From positions 1 to 15,270 of the forward strand of contig URMQ01000029.1 in NCBI GenBank assembly GCA_900548955.1: a DNA stretch of 15,270 nucleotides, written 5' to 3'. The stretch's first letter is position 1. Every line of letters starts with the position of its first letter. Position numbers and translations under genes: made by a program. Positions 1 through 7,698 of this stretch are shown one piece after another. This DNA is from an uncultured Eggerthella sp. GTDB lineage: Bacteria; Actinomycetota; Coriobacteriia; Coriobacteriales; Eggerthellaceae. The notes below the pieces were generated by a model, which saw only the letters and a list, made by a program, of their open reading frames with translations, did no database searches and had not been told where the DNA came from.

Positions 1-278
1 ACAGGAACTTCTACGATCTTATCAAGACCAGCATCTACAGCTGCGAAGTTCTTGTTAACAACATCTTCACCCTTCTTACCATAGGACTTAACGATCATTT
101 CCTTCATATACTTAACAGCTGTATCGATAGGAATGATGTTAGCCAGTTTGAAGAATGCAGCCTGAAGAACGGCATTTGTCTTACCATTTAACTTAAGTTC
201 TTTATCAACATCTTCTGCGTTGATGATGTAGAACTTAACGTGTTTCTGAGCTAACTGATGTTTAACCTTGGATGGCAG
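1..278 (-). CDS. Pyruvate:ferredoxin oxidoreductase internal fragment (runs off the left edge, chimeric 5' side)
   Basis: The minus strand from about 278 to 1 is open and encodes a PFOR segment. Recognisable stretches are KHVKFYIINAEDVD, QAAFFKLANIIPIDTAVKY and KSYGKKGEDVVNKNFAAVDA. In the family these lie in the gamma-type domain of the large single-chain enzyme, which oxidises pyruvate to acetyl-CoA and CO2 and reduces ferredoxin. Only about 92 residues of a normally ~1,170-residue protein are present, with no start codon of its own. The frame continues rightward without a stop into a P-type ATPase segment, which no natural PFOR has. The codons are rich in TTC, AAC and ATC, unlike the genes after 886. 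Identity of the segment is secure. Its presence beside the other two pieces is probably an artefact. Confidence 0.8.
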   Translation of the reverse strand, partial: MPSKVKHQLAQKHVKFYIINAEDVDKELKLNGKTNAVLQAAFFKLANIIPIDTAVKYMKEMIVKSYGKKGEDVVNKNFAAVDAGLDKIVEVP

Positions 279-671
279 TTTTTCATCCAGTTCTTCTTCC
301 GGCATAGCGTCCAGCTGAGCGCCTGTTACTGCCAGGTCTCCATCCTCAAATATACCGATCTGACGGGCAATAGCCGTAGCCGTCACTTTATGATCTCCCG
401 TGATCATAATCGGACGAATACCCGCCTTCTTACATTCCGCTACAGCAGCTTTGGATTCTTCACGCGGAGGATCCATCATTGCGATCAAGCCGATAAACGT
501 AAGATTATATTCGTCTTCCAAAGTCAATTCCAACTCGTCTGACACTGTTTTATATGCAAAAGCAAGAACACGGAGTCCCTGTCTTGAAAATGCCTGATTT
601 TGTTCTTCGATATTTTTTCTGTCCTGCTCCGTCATCGGACGCACTTCAGAACCGATCTGTATCTGATCCAT
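279..671 (-). CDS. P-type Ca2+-type cation ATPase fragment, fused in frame to the PFOR piece
   Basis: Minus-strand translation gives the P/N-domain part of a PMCA/SERCA-like cation-transporting ATPase. It reads EVRPMTEQDRKNIEEQNQ, then RQGLRVLAFAY, then the hinge LIAMMDPPREESKAAV and the diagnostic ITGDHKVTATAIA, ending in TGAQLDAMPEEELDEKL. A complete enzyme is about 850-900 residues with ~10 membrane helices; here only ~130 residues are left, lacking the DKTGT phosphorylation site and every membrane helix. A real ATPase would continue with a segment leading to the second hydrolase motif. Instead the frame passes into PFOR across the shared ELDEKL-coding block at 276-296. The upstream end is cut at about 660-676, where a plus-strand EF-G gene begins. 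The piece cannot be functional, and codons such as CCG, CTG and GGA differ from the rest of the window. Confidence 0.78.
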
Positions 672-886
672 ACGAGGGCCGTATTGTTGGTACTGACTCT
701 GACGATGCGGGCGATACCATCATCGTAGTTCGTGTCCCTTATGCAGAGGTAGTATCTTATACAAAAGACCTGCGTGCTATGACGCGTGGTTCTGGCACTT
801 ATTCGCTCGAGATTAATGGATATGAGCCTGCGCCTTTTGATGTTCAGCAAAAGTTAGTTGAGAAATATCAGGCATCTCGCAAGTAG
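672..886 (+). CDS. EF-G-like translation factor, C-terminal fragment (5' end missing)
   Basis: The frame ending at TAG 886 reads GRIVGTDSDDAGDTIIVV, then PYAEVVSYTKDLRAMTRGSG and a short basic tail. This is the end of domain IV and most of domain V of an elongation factor G or close paralogue, the ribosomal translocation GTPase. The GTPase domain and domains II-III are absent: about 70 of ~690 residues remain. The same frame stays open back to an ATG at 554, but residues before GRIVG (about 677) are antisense to the ATPase fragment and do not resemble EF-G. I therefore place the junction at about 660-676. Codon style matches the downstream genes, so this is probably the true left edge of the host contig. 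It could be classical FusA or a second EF-G-like paralogue; this tail alone does not decide. Confidence 0.75.
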
Positions 887-945
887 ATTGGTGAAGCTAA
901 GTTTTTCTGAGCGGTAACGAGACTTTCGTAGTTTATTTTTCGCAG

Positions 946-988
946 ACCCAGGTTTGTTGTCCTTTGATAACAGACCTGGGTTGTTTTA
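946..988 (+). terminator. Rho-independent terminator after the EF-G-like gene
   Basis: ACCCAGGTTTGTT (946-958) pairs with AACAGACCTGGGT (969-981) over 13 positions with one G-U wobble and a 10-nt loop, followed by TGTTTT. It lies 60 bases after the EF-G stop and between two convergent genes, so it may also help stop leftward transcription from the lysozyme gene. The rest of the gap (887-1055) shows nothing else except a weak CTTCTTT/AAAGAAG dyad at 1047-1072 over the lysozyme stop. Confidence 0.8.
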
Positions 989-1055
989 GGTAACGCTCGT
1001 TTATTTCGATTGCGCAATTCCGCCTGATAAAGCTTGTTTGCTTAATTCTTCTTTG

Positions 1056-2033
1056 TTAAGAAATTAAAGAAGGGTCGAAGAGTACATTTAAATCAACATT
1101 TGTCTGAATACCTGAAACGCTTCCTGTTGAGGTGTATTGCCACATAACAATTGGAGTTGATGTTGTGGGCGCTGTGTCGTTGTATTCGGCATACCAAATG
1201 TCTTCTTTAAGGCTGCCTAGATCGTAGCGCGCTAAATCGTGCTTATTTCCATACACTAATGTTGAATATCCTGCTTGTTTAATACGATTGCAAAAAGCTT
1301 CTGCATTCTTAGTGCACTGTTCCGCACTTAAATCATTGGCTCGTGCATTGTGGTTCGGCATGTCTTCAAGGTCATAAGCAATAGGGCAGGTAACACCCAT
1401 TCCTTCGATTAGCTGCAATACGTATTCAGCTTCTTCTATTGCTTCATCTTCAGTAACCGCCTGAGAAAAGAAATACACACCGAAGGGAACTCCTGCTGCT
1501 TGAGCGCCGTCAGCATTTGAGTAAAACGTTTCATCCGCAAATAGATTGCCTTGGGTGTAACCGCGGCTCCCACAACGAATCATTGCGAAATCAATGCCGT
1601 CATTTGCTACCGCACTCCAATCAATAGTGCCCTGATGACTTGATACATCAATGCCCGTTTTTGAGGTTATTTGCCCAGCTTGTTGGTATACTATGCGTCC
1701 ATTTTCTTGCGTTAAGTTATTCCAATTATAATCGCGCGAATGGCTACAGCTTTGAATTCCAATAGTAAGAAGAATAATGAGGGCAAGGATTCCAATAACG
1801 AATGCTACTAATTTTGTTGGAAATGGTTGTGATTTGGTAGAGTAGGTAGCGCTATAGGGGCGTGAGCTAGTTCTCGTTTGCGGCGATGAATAGCTCTTAC
1901 GCGAATAAGAATTATAGACACGGGGAGTATGGGAGCGCTGAGCATGCGAGCCTGTGCGATGTTTAGCCGTAGTCCTTTTAGTTGATCTACTAGAGGTTTG
2001 TGACGAATGTTTCTTGTTTCGATACGATGTCAT
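1056..2033 (-). CDS. Membrane-anchored GH25 (lysozyme/muramidase) family protein
   Basis: This 325-residue protein is probably a type II membrane protein. Residues 1-73 are a basic Ser/Thr/Arg/Lys/Tyr-rich tail with no Asp or Glu. Residues 74-93 (KLVAFVIGILALIILLTIGI) form one transmembrane helix. Residues ~126-325 are a glycoside hydrolase 25 domain. Expected GH25 landmarks are GIDVSSHQG with D129, FAMIRCGSRG, GVYFFSQA, the acidic pair in YDLED (D221, E223), and WYAEY/MWQYTSTG near the end. Family members cleave the MurNAc-GlcNAc bond of peptidoglycan, so a role in wall remodelling outside the membrane is likely. The positive-inside tail predicts a cytoplasmic N-terminus. The ATG at 2033 has no clear Shine-Dalgarno, and the gene diverges from glmS across 113 bases. 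There is no endolysin or prophage context nearby. Confidence 0.88.
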   Translation of the reverse strand: MTSYRNKKHSSQTSSRSTKRTTAKHRTGSHAQRSHTPRVYNSYSRKSYSSPQTRTSSRPYSATYSTKSQPFPTKLVAFVIGILALIILLTIGIQSCSHSRDYNWNNLTQENGRIVYQQAGQITSKTGIDVSSHQGTIDWSAVANDGIDFAMIRCGSRGYTQGNLFADETFYSNADGAQAAGVPFGVYFFSQAVTEDEAIEEAEYVLQLIEGMGVTCPIAYDLEDMPNHNARANDLSAEQCTKNAEAFCNRIKQAGYSTLVYGNKHDLARYDLGSLKEDIWYAEYNDTAPTTSTPIVMWQYTSTGSVSGIQTNVDLNVLFDPSLIS

Positions 2034-2063
2034 GTGCTGATTGTATCAGTGATGAGGTATCTG

Positions 2064-2092
2064 TTGGCTTTCTGTAACAACTCTACGATAAA
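2064..2092 (+). promoter_or_regulatory. Candidate sigma-70-type promoter for glmS
   Basis: TTGGCT (2064-2069) is followed after exactly 17 bases by GATAAA (2087-2092), giving a transcript start near 2099 and a leader of about 48 nt. The leader contains a small GTTATAAC palindrome at 2101-2108. It is too short for a glmS ribozyme, so feedback by that ribozyme is not supported here. Confidence 0.45.
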
Positions 2093-2133
2093 ATACAAAG
2101 GTTATAACTTTTATAGTTTCCTCCCAATGTGAT

Positions 2134-2138
2134 AGGAG
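2134..2138 (+). promoter_or_regulatory. Ribosome binding site that fixes the glmS start
   Basis: AGGAG lies 8 bases before ATG 2147. The GTG at 2129 is upstream of this site and would add six residues ahead of the catalytic cysteine, so it is rejected as the start. Confidence 0.75.
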
Positions 2139-2146
2139 TTAATTGT

Positions 2147-3970
2147 ATGTGTGGAATTGTTGGCTATACCGGTTCACTTCAGGCAAAAGAAGTTTTGCTT
2201 GAAGGTTTGAAGCGTTTGGAATATCGCGGTTATGATTCTGCGGGTATTGCAGTATTTGATGGCGATAAATTAAATATCGTAAAACGCTTGGGTAAAGTTT
2301 CCGAATTGGTTGATGCCCTTGATCCTCAAACCTGTGTTGGTACGTGTGGTATTGGTCATACTCGTTGGGCAACCCATGGTGCTCCATCTGAGCGCAATGC
2401 GCATCCGCATACGAGCTGCGCATCCGATATTGCGGTTGTTCATAACGGTATTATTGAAAACTTTACTGAACTCCGCGAAGAACTTATTGCGAGAGGTCAT
2501 ACCTTTGAATCTGATACCGATACAGAAGTAGCTGCTCATCTTGTTGAGGAAGCTTATAACGGTGATCTGTTAGAAGCGGTACGTAGTGCTGCTTCAAGGC
2601 TTGTTGGCGCATATGGTCTTGCTGTTACCTGCGAACAAGAACCAGGTACAATTGTAGTAACGCGTAAAGATTCTCCCATTGTGCTTGGCGCAGCAGAAAA
2701 TGGTAGTTATGTTGCATCTGACATTATTGCTGTTATTGAAGCAACACGTGACGTTGTCATTATGGAAGACAATCAATTTGCTGTTATGAAGCCCGAAGGC
2801 ATTACGTATTTTGATCAGGATGGTAAAGAAATTCATCCAGAAATTACCCATGTTGACTGGGACATTGATGTTGCAGAAAAAAGCGGTTATCCCGACTTTA
2901 TGTTAAAGGAAATTCACGAACAGCCTCGCGTAGTTCGTGATACCTTGGCAGGCCGTATGTCTGGTCGAGAAATCAAGATCGATGAGCTTACTCTTACTCG
3001 CCAAGAGCTTAACTATATTGATCGTGTCTATATTATCGGATGCGGTACGTCGTATCATGCGGGTCTTATCGCTAAGAATTTGATCGAGGCATGGGCTCGA
3101 ATTCCTACTGAGGTAGAAGTGGCAAGTGAATTCCGCTACCGCAATCCTATTATTACGCCTACTACTTTGGTTGTTGCTGTTTCTCAGTCGGGTGAAACGG
3201 CAGATACGCTTGCCGCAATTCGTGATGCACGTATTAAGGGCGCTAAAGTTTTTGGTATTACTAACGTTATTGGTTCTCCTGTTGCGCGAGAATCTGATGG
3301 TGTTATTTATACAAAGGCTAATAAAGAAATTGCAGTTGCTTCAACTAAGTCATTTATTGGTCAGGTTGTAAGTTTGACTTTGTTAGCAATGTTGCTTGGC
3401 CGTGTGAAGGGTAAGTTAACGCTGAACATGACCCGTATGCTCTTTACTGAGCTTGCAGATACTGCTGATCAAATTGAGGCAATTCTTGATGATACTTCGG
3501 CAATTGAAGAAGCTGCTCATTTCTTTGATGGCCGAGATTCAACTCTCTACATTGGTCGTGGATTGGGTGAAGCAGTATGTTACGAAGGCGCATTAAAGCT
3601 TAAAGAAATTAGTTATATTCATGCGGAAGCTTATGCTGCAGGCGAAATGAAGCATGGTCCTATTGCATTGTTGGATGATGGTTTCCCTATTGTTGCTGTT
3701 GTTACGCAGAGTGCAACCTACGATAAAACCCTTTCCAATTTGGAAGAGTCCAAATCTCGTGGCGCCAAGATTATTGCAATAGCTACCGAAGGCGACGAAA
3801 ACGTTAGAAAGGTTGCGGACCATGTAATCTATATTCCAAAAGTTCGTGATTCGTTTATGCCTATTACTGCAAGTGTTCCTTTACAGTTGTTGGCACGTGC
3901 GGTTGCGGTTGCTCGTGGTTGTGATGTAGACCAGCCACGTAACTTGGCAAAGTCTGTTACCGTAGAATAA
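2147..3970 (+). CDS. glmS: Glutamine-fructose-6-phosphate aminotransferase (isomerizing)
   Basis: GlmS converts fructose-6-phosphate and glutamine to glucosamine-6-phosphate and glutamate, the first committed step towards UDP-GlcNAc for peptidoglycan. From ATG 2147 the protein is 607 residues, close to the 609 of E. coli. It begins MCGIVGYTG, so the cysteine becomes the N-terminal nucleophile after Met removal. The glutaminase domain (about 1-240) has GHTRWATHG (70-78) and VVHNGIIENF. The first SIS domain starts near residue 296 with IIGCGTSYHAG and has SQSGETADTL and STKSFIGQ. The second has YIGRGLGEAVCYEGALKLKE and EMKHGPIAL. The chain ends in PRNLAKSVTVE, the conserved C-terminal tail that closes over the sugar site. 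All expected catalytic segments are present. It is the first gene of a long plus-strand run, with acpS 55 bases downstream. Confidence 0.97.
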   Translation: MCGIVGYTGSLQAKEVLLEGLKRLEYRGYDSAGIAVFDGDKLNIVKRLGKVSELVDALDPQTCVGTCGIGHTRWATHGAPSERNAHPHTSCASDIAVVHNGIIENFTELREELIARGHTFESDTDTEVAAHLVEEAYNGDLLEAVRSAASRLVGAYGLAVTCEQEPGTIVVTRKDSPIVLGAAENGSYVASDIIAVIEATRDVVIMEDNQFAVMKPEGITYFDQDGKEIHPEITHVDWDIDVAEKSGYPDFMLKEIHEQPRVVRDTLAGRMSGREIKIDELTLTRQELNYIDRVYIIGCGTSYHAGLIAKNLIEAWARIPTEVEVASEFRYRNPIITPTTLVVAVSQSGETADTLAAIRDARIKGAKVFGITNVIGSPVARESDGVIYTKANKEIAVASTKSFIGQVVSLTLLAMLLGRVKGKLTLNMTRMLFTELADTADQIEAILDDTSAIEEAAHFFDGRDSTLYIGRGLGEAVCYEGALKLKEISYIHAEAYAAGEMKHGPIALLDDGFPIVAVVTQSATYDKTLSNLEESKSRGAKIIAIATEGDENVRKVADHVIYIPKVRDSFMPITASVPLQLLARAVAVARGCDVDQPRNLAKSVTVE

Positions 3971-4025
3971 AAGCATTAATTCTTATTCAAGTTTGTCTTG
4001 AAGGATTCGAAAAGAGTAATTAGCT

Positions 4026-4577
4026 TTGAAAGATACAGAGAAACTATCGCAAGATGAGGCGCTTCAGGGCGCTTCATCTGCTGTTTTACCTGATTCGGTT
4101 TCCCTTGGAGTGGATATTGTAGAAATTGAACGTATGAGGGCTATCCTAAAGCGATCTCCTGCGTTTGCTCGACGTGCTTTTTCTGAAGAGGAACAGGCAT
4201 ATTGTAATGCAACTGCCGCTCCTGAATTTCACTATGCAACAAGGTTTGCCGCAAAAGAAGCCGTGGTAAAAGCACTTGGTACGGGGTTTTCTTCGGGAAT
4301 TGGGATTAAAGATATCGAAGTGTCGCTTGATAGTAAGGGCAAGCCACGTGTAGTGTTGCATGGTAGAGCGAAGGAAATCTTTGAAGAGAAGAATATTGAA
4401 GAGCTTCCTCTTTCTCTTTCTTATACCCATAAAGAAGCAGTAGCTTGCGCAATGGCTTTAACGGGCGATGTCCGCAAGGCAACGGAGCGAAAAATTAGCC
4501 CAACCGAAGCTCTTACTCGACAATTTAAAGAAGTACGCTCGCTTCTAGACGATATCGATACAAAAGAAAGTCGGTAA
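4026..4577 (+). CDS. acpS: Holo-[acyl-carrier-protein] synthase
   Basis: AcpS transfers 4'-phosphopantetheine from CoA to apo-ACP, activating fatty-acid synthesis. Signature segments are LGVDIVEIERM (27-37), with Mg2+ ligand D30, and RFAAKEAVVKALG (73-85), with E78. Later come GIGIKDIEV and LPLSLSYTHKEAVACAMA, which complete the alpha/beta core. The protein is 183 residues against about 120-130 for typical AcpS. About 24 extra residues precede the core and about 45 charged residues follow it. The only in-frame start upstream of the core is TTG 4026, weakly preceded by AAAAGAGT. A shorter form from the GTG inside GVD would lose the first beta strand, so I keep TTG. Its stop is 5 bases before the next start, indicating translational coupling with the NAD(P)HX repair gene. 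Confidence 0.92.
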   Translation: MKDTEKLSQDEALQGASSAVLPDSVSLGVDIVEIERMRAILKRSPAFARRAFSEEEQAYCNATAAPEFHYATRFAAKEAVVKALGTGFSSGIGIKDIEVSLDSKGKPRVVLHGRAKEIFEEKNIEELPLSLSYTHKEAVACAMALTGDVRKATERKISPTEALTRQFKEVRSLLDDIDTKESR

Positions 4578-4582
4578 AAGAA

Positions 4583-5443
4583 ATGGAACAGAAAGAACTT
4601 GCTTCAATAATTCCTTATCCAGCCGATGATGCCCATAAGTATTCTCGTGGTAAATGCGTTCTACTTGCTGGATGTGCCCCGTATCCAGGGGCTGCTTGCC
4701 TTGCGGCTCGTGCATCGCAGTATGCAGGAGCAGGGTATACGCAAGTGTTTACCGCATTTGAAAACAAATTAACGCTTCGTTTGTATAGACCTTCTTTAGT
4801 GGTGAATTCCTTTGAGGAATTCTTCCCATTACAGGCGCTTAAACCAGGTAGTAAAGGTGCTTTTGTTATGGGTCCTGGCTTTGAAGCTGACGATCTTCAT
4901 ATTTTGTCTCTTATAGAATCGGTGCTTAATTATGCAGCACGCCCTGTTCTTATAGATGGGGGAGCCCTTTCATATTTACCTGCCTTGCGTGAAGACTCTA
5001 CCTGGTCAAATACCCTTACGCTTCTTTCGGGTTCTTTGATTTTGACTCCTCACTATGGTGAAGCGGTAAAACTTGGTGAGCCCTTTAATATTGATGTGGC
5101 TTCTATGTCTCAAGAAGAAGCAGCTAAGCAACTTGCAATGTATTACAACGCTACCGTTGTGTTAAAAGGGGCAGATACTGTTGTTGCTCAGCATGATAAA
5201 CATGAAGTTATAACATTTGGCAGTGCAGTTTTATCTAAGGCGGGAACGGGAGACGTTTTAGCAGGTACTATTGGTGGACTGTTAGCGCAAGATATGGATC
5301 CCTATGAAGCTTGTATTTTGGGCGTTTCGGTTCATGCCAAAGCAGGCCTGTTAGCGCAAGATAAGTACGGCATGGTAAGTGCAAGTGCCGAAGAGGTATT
5401 AGAGAATATTCCAGGAGCTTTTCTGTCGTATCAAGAAAACTAG
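4583..5443 (+). CDS. nnrD: ADP/ATP-dependent (S)-NAD(P)H-hydrate dehydratase (YjeF C-terminal type)
   Basis: This 286-residue ribokinase-fold enzyme repairs hydrated NADH/NADPH using ADP or ATP. Visible motifs in order are KYSRGKCVLLAG (19-30), YPGAACLAARAS (34-45), the VMGPGF turn (95-100), VLIDGGAL, ILTPHYGE (153-160), VVLKGADTVV (192-201) and AGTGDVLAG (220-228), in which D224 is the expected catalytic base. Length fits the dehydratase domain alone. In many bacteria the NAD(P)HX epimerase (YjeF N-terminal domain, NnrE) is fused in front. Here there is none in the protein or elsewhere in the window, so the epimerase must be separate or absent. ATG 4583 follows acpS by 5 bases with a purine-rich AAAAGAA. 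The two genes read as an operon. A related sugar or pyrimidine kinase is unlikely given the TPH and GTGDVLAG motifs. Confidence 0.92.
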   Translation: MEQKELASIIPYPADDAHKYSRGKCVLLAGCAPYPGAACLAARASQYAGAGYTQVFTAFENKLTLRLYRPSLVVNSFEEFFPLQALKPGSKGAFVMGPGFEADDLHILSLIESVLNYAARPVLIDGGALSYLPALREDSTWSNTLTLLSGSLILTPHYGEAVKLGEPFNIDVASMSQEEAAKQLAMYYNATVVLKGADTVVAQHDKHEVITFGSAVLSKAGTGDVLAGTIGGLLAQDMDPYEACILGVSVHAKAGLLAQDKYGMVSASAEEVLENIPGAFLSYQEN

Positions 5444-5535
5444 CTTTTCGACATAAGTAGCAAATTTGTAGATCTTTTTAAGAAATAGCAGCAATTATAG
5501 TTAGGCTTATAGCGTAGTTTAAAAGCGAGGGAGTC

Positions 5536-7665
5536 ATGCAAGATTCAGCTCATGAAACTGAAGAAACCTTAGCGGACAGGGTAGTGCGTCTACGTCGAGA
5601 AATTGAATATCACACGCATCGTTATTATGTCTTAGATGATCCAGAAATATCTGACGCAGCATTCGATTCACTCATGCGTGAATTACGTGACTTGGAAGAA
5701 GCACACCCTGAACTTCAGGATCCTTCTTCACCAACTCAACGAGTTGGCGGTGCGGTAGGTAACCAATTTGAGCCAGTGGTTCACGAGCAGCGCATGTATT
5801 CTCTTGATAATGCCATGAATTTTGAGGAATTGGATGCCTGGATGGAGCGCACTGAATCCGCTTTGGGTTCCTTTGTTCCTCTTGTTTGCGAATTGAAAAT
5901 TGATGGTTCTTCTTTAGCGCTTACCTATGAACAGGGAAAATTGGTTCGAGCCGCTACGCGTGGTGATGGAACTACTGGTGAAGATGTTACGGTAAATGTT
6001 CGTACGGTGCACGATGTGCCTTTACGCTTGATGGATTCAGGCTACAAGGGAATATATCCTGGCATTCCTTCTATCGAGCTCCGCGGCGAAATTTACATGC
6101 CAAAATCAAGCTTTGAAGCGCTTAATGAACAGGCAGAAGCACTGGGAAGCAAAACCTTTGCAAACCCTCGCAATGCTGCTGCTGGATCTTTGCGTCAGAA
6201 GGATCCTTCTGTTACAGCTGAACGAGATTTGTCCACCTTTATGTATGCTATAGCGCGTGAAGCTTCAATTGTAGCAACAAGCCAGTGGGAGCTTTTGTCT
6301 TGGCTTCGTGAGTGTGGTCTCCATGTAAATCCTGATGTGCGCTTATGTACTAACGCCAAAGAAGTTCACGAGTTTTGTCGTGAATGTTTGGAAAAGCGCG
6401 CGGATCTTCCTTATGAAATTGACGGGGTAGTTGTTAAGGTAGACTCTTTTGCTTTACAAGAGGAATTAGGCTATACCGCTCGTGCTCCTCGTTGGGCTAT
6501 TGCCTATAAATTCCCTCCAGAAGAAAAAACTACCGTGCTTCGTGACATCACTGTTCAGGTGGGTCGTACGGGTGCCTGTACGCCAGTTGCAGAACTTCAT
6601 CCTGTTTTGGTTGCGGGTTCTACCGTTGCGCGCGCGACGCTTCATAACGAAGATGAGGTACAGCGCAAAGATGTTCGTATTGGAGATACGGTAATTGTGC
6701 GCAAAGCGGGTGATGTTATTCCTGAAGTTTTGCGGCCTATTCTTTCGCTTCGTCCAGCGGATGCAAAAGTATGGACTATGCCTGATATGTGTCCTAGTTG
6801 CGGATCTCCTTTAGTGCGCGAAGAAGGCGAAGCAGCGTATCGCTGTGTTTCTTTGGAGTGTCCTGCTCAAGCTCAAGAACGATTGATGCATTGGGCTAGT
6901 CGTGGTGCGCTTGATATTGAGGGTATGGGAGAAGAGCTTATCGGAAAGCTCATTGATGCTGATCTCTTGCATGATGTTGCAGATTTTTATCAGTTGACCT
7001 TTGAGCAGCTTGAACAGTTAGATATGGGTCGTCTAACTACGAAAGGCGAACCCATTGTACTTGGTCCCGTTATGGCAAAAAAGCTTATAGCAGCTATTGA
7101 AGAGAGCAAATCACGCACTTTGGCTAATGTGGTGTTTGGTTTGGGTATTCGCCATGTTGGTAAAACCATGGCAGAAACTATTACGCGCGTTTATCCTTCG
7201 ATGGATGCTCTTCGAAATGCCAAGGTTGATGATCTTGCCAATATTGAAGGCGTTGGGGTTATTATTGCGCAGAGCATTCATGATTTTCTGAAGAATGAGA
7301 AGAACCTTGAGGTTATTGCTCGTTTGGCTAGTGCTGGTCTTCCTATGACTCAAGAAATCGAAAAACCTTCTCTTCCTCAAACGCTTGAGGGTATGACATT
7401 TGTTTTGACGGGTACCTTGGTTGAATCTGGGCTTACTCGTGACGAAGCGGGAGAAAAACTTAAAGCGTATGGTGCTAAAGTTTCTTCAAGTGTTTCCAAG
7501 AAGACGAGCTATGTAATTTGTGGTGAAGCTGCGGGTTCGAAACGAACTAAGGCTGAAAGCTTGGGAGTTCCTATTTTGACCGAGCAAGACTTTTTGCAGT
7601 TGATAGAAACAGGTCTTGTGCCTTCTGCTGGCGAACGTAGTAATGATACGGGTCTTTTTGCCTAG
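5536..7665 (+). CDS. ligA: NAD-dependent DNA ligase
   Basis: LigA seals nicks using NAD+ during replication and repair. The 709-residue protein has all domains. Domain Ia (about 24-50) includes YHTHRYYVLDDPEISD. The adenylation motif KIDG has the AMP-accepting K121. Further nucleotidyl-transfer motifs are TRGDGTTGEDVT (141-152), NPRNAAAGSLRQ (210-221) and EIDGVVVKV (294-302). The OB fold follows, then a four-cysteine zinc site at C419, C422, C437 and C442. Helix-hairpin-helix repeats include FGLGIRHVGKTMAE, and a C-terminal BRCT domain (about 616-695) contains FVLTGTL and AYGAKVSSSVSKKT. Length is normal for the family (about 670 plus a short tail). ATG 5536 is preceded by GAGGGAG at 5527-5533. 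The 92-base gap from nnrD holds no convincing promoter or terminator, so read-through from upstream is likely. Confidence 0.97.
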   Translation: MQDSAHETEETLADRVVRLRREIEYHTHRYYVLDDPEISDAAFDSLMRELRDLEEAHPELQDPSSPTQRVGGAVGNQFEPVVHEQRMYSLDNAMNFEELDAWMERTESALGSFVPLVCELKIDGSSLALTYEQGKLVRAATRGDGTTGEDVTVNVRTVHDVPLRLMDSGYKGIYPGIPSIELRGEIYMPKSSFEALNEQAEALGSKTFANPRNAAAGSLRQKDPSVTAERDLSTFMYAIAREASIVATSQWELLSWLRECGLHVNPDVRLCTNAKEVHEFCRECLEKRADLPYEIDGVVVKVDSFALQEELGYTARAPRWAIAYKFPPEEKTTVLRDITVQVGRTGACTPVAELHPVLVAGSTVARATLHNEDEVQRKDVRIGDTVIVRKAGDVIPEVLRPILSLRPADAKVWTMPDMCPSCGSPLVREEGEAAYRCVSLECPAQAQERLMHWASRGALDIEGMGEELIGKLIDADLLHDVADFYQLTFEQLEQLDMGRLTTKGEPIVLGPVMAKKLIAAIEESKSRTLANVVFGLGIRHVGKTMAETITRVYPSMDALRNAKVDDLANIEGVGVIIAQSIHDFLKNEKNLEVIARLASAGLPMTQEIEKPSLPQTLEGMTFVLTGTLVESGLTRDEAGEKLKAYGAKVSSSVSKKTSYVICGEAAGSKRTKAESLGVPILTEQDFLQLIETGLVPSAGERSNDTGLFA

Positions 7666-7698
7666 TCAACGAGTGATATAAAGGACGTTAAAACCACT

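Noticed and set aside
554..676. An apparent N-terminal extension of the EF-G frame back to an ATG at 554
   Set aside because: These residues are antisense to well-recognised P-type ATPase coding and show no EF-G similarity; the frame is open by chance.
2099..2146. A glmS riboswitch-ribozyme
   Set aside because: The leader is under 50 nt, far too short for the ribozyme, and shows no matching core.
3986..4002. TTCAAG/CTTGAA hairpin between glmS and acpS
   Set aside because: Only 6 bp with a 5-nt loop, AT-rich and without a U-tract; not credible as a terminator.
5444..5535. Possible separate promoter for ligA
   Set aside because: TATAG-like words occur but none has a -35 at acceptable spacing.
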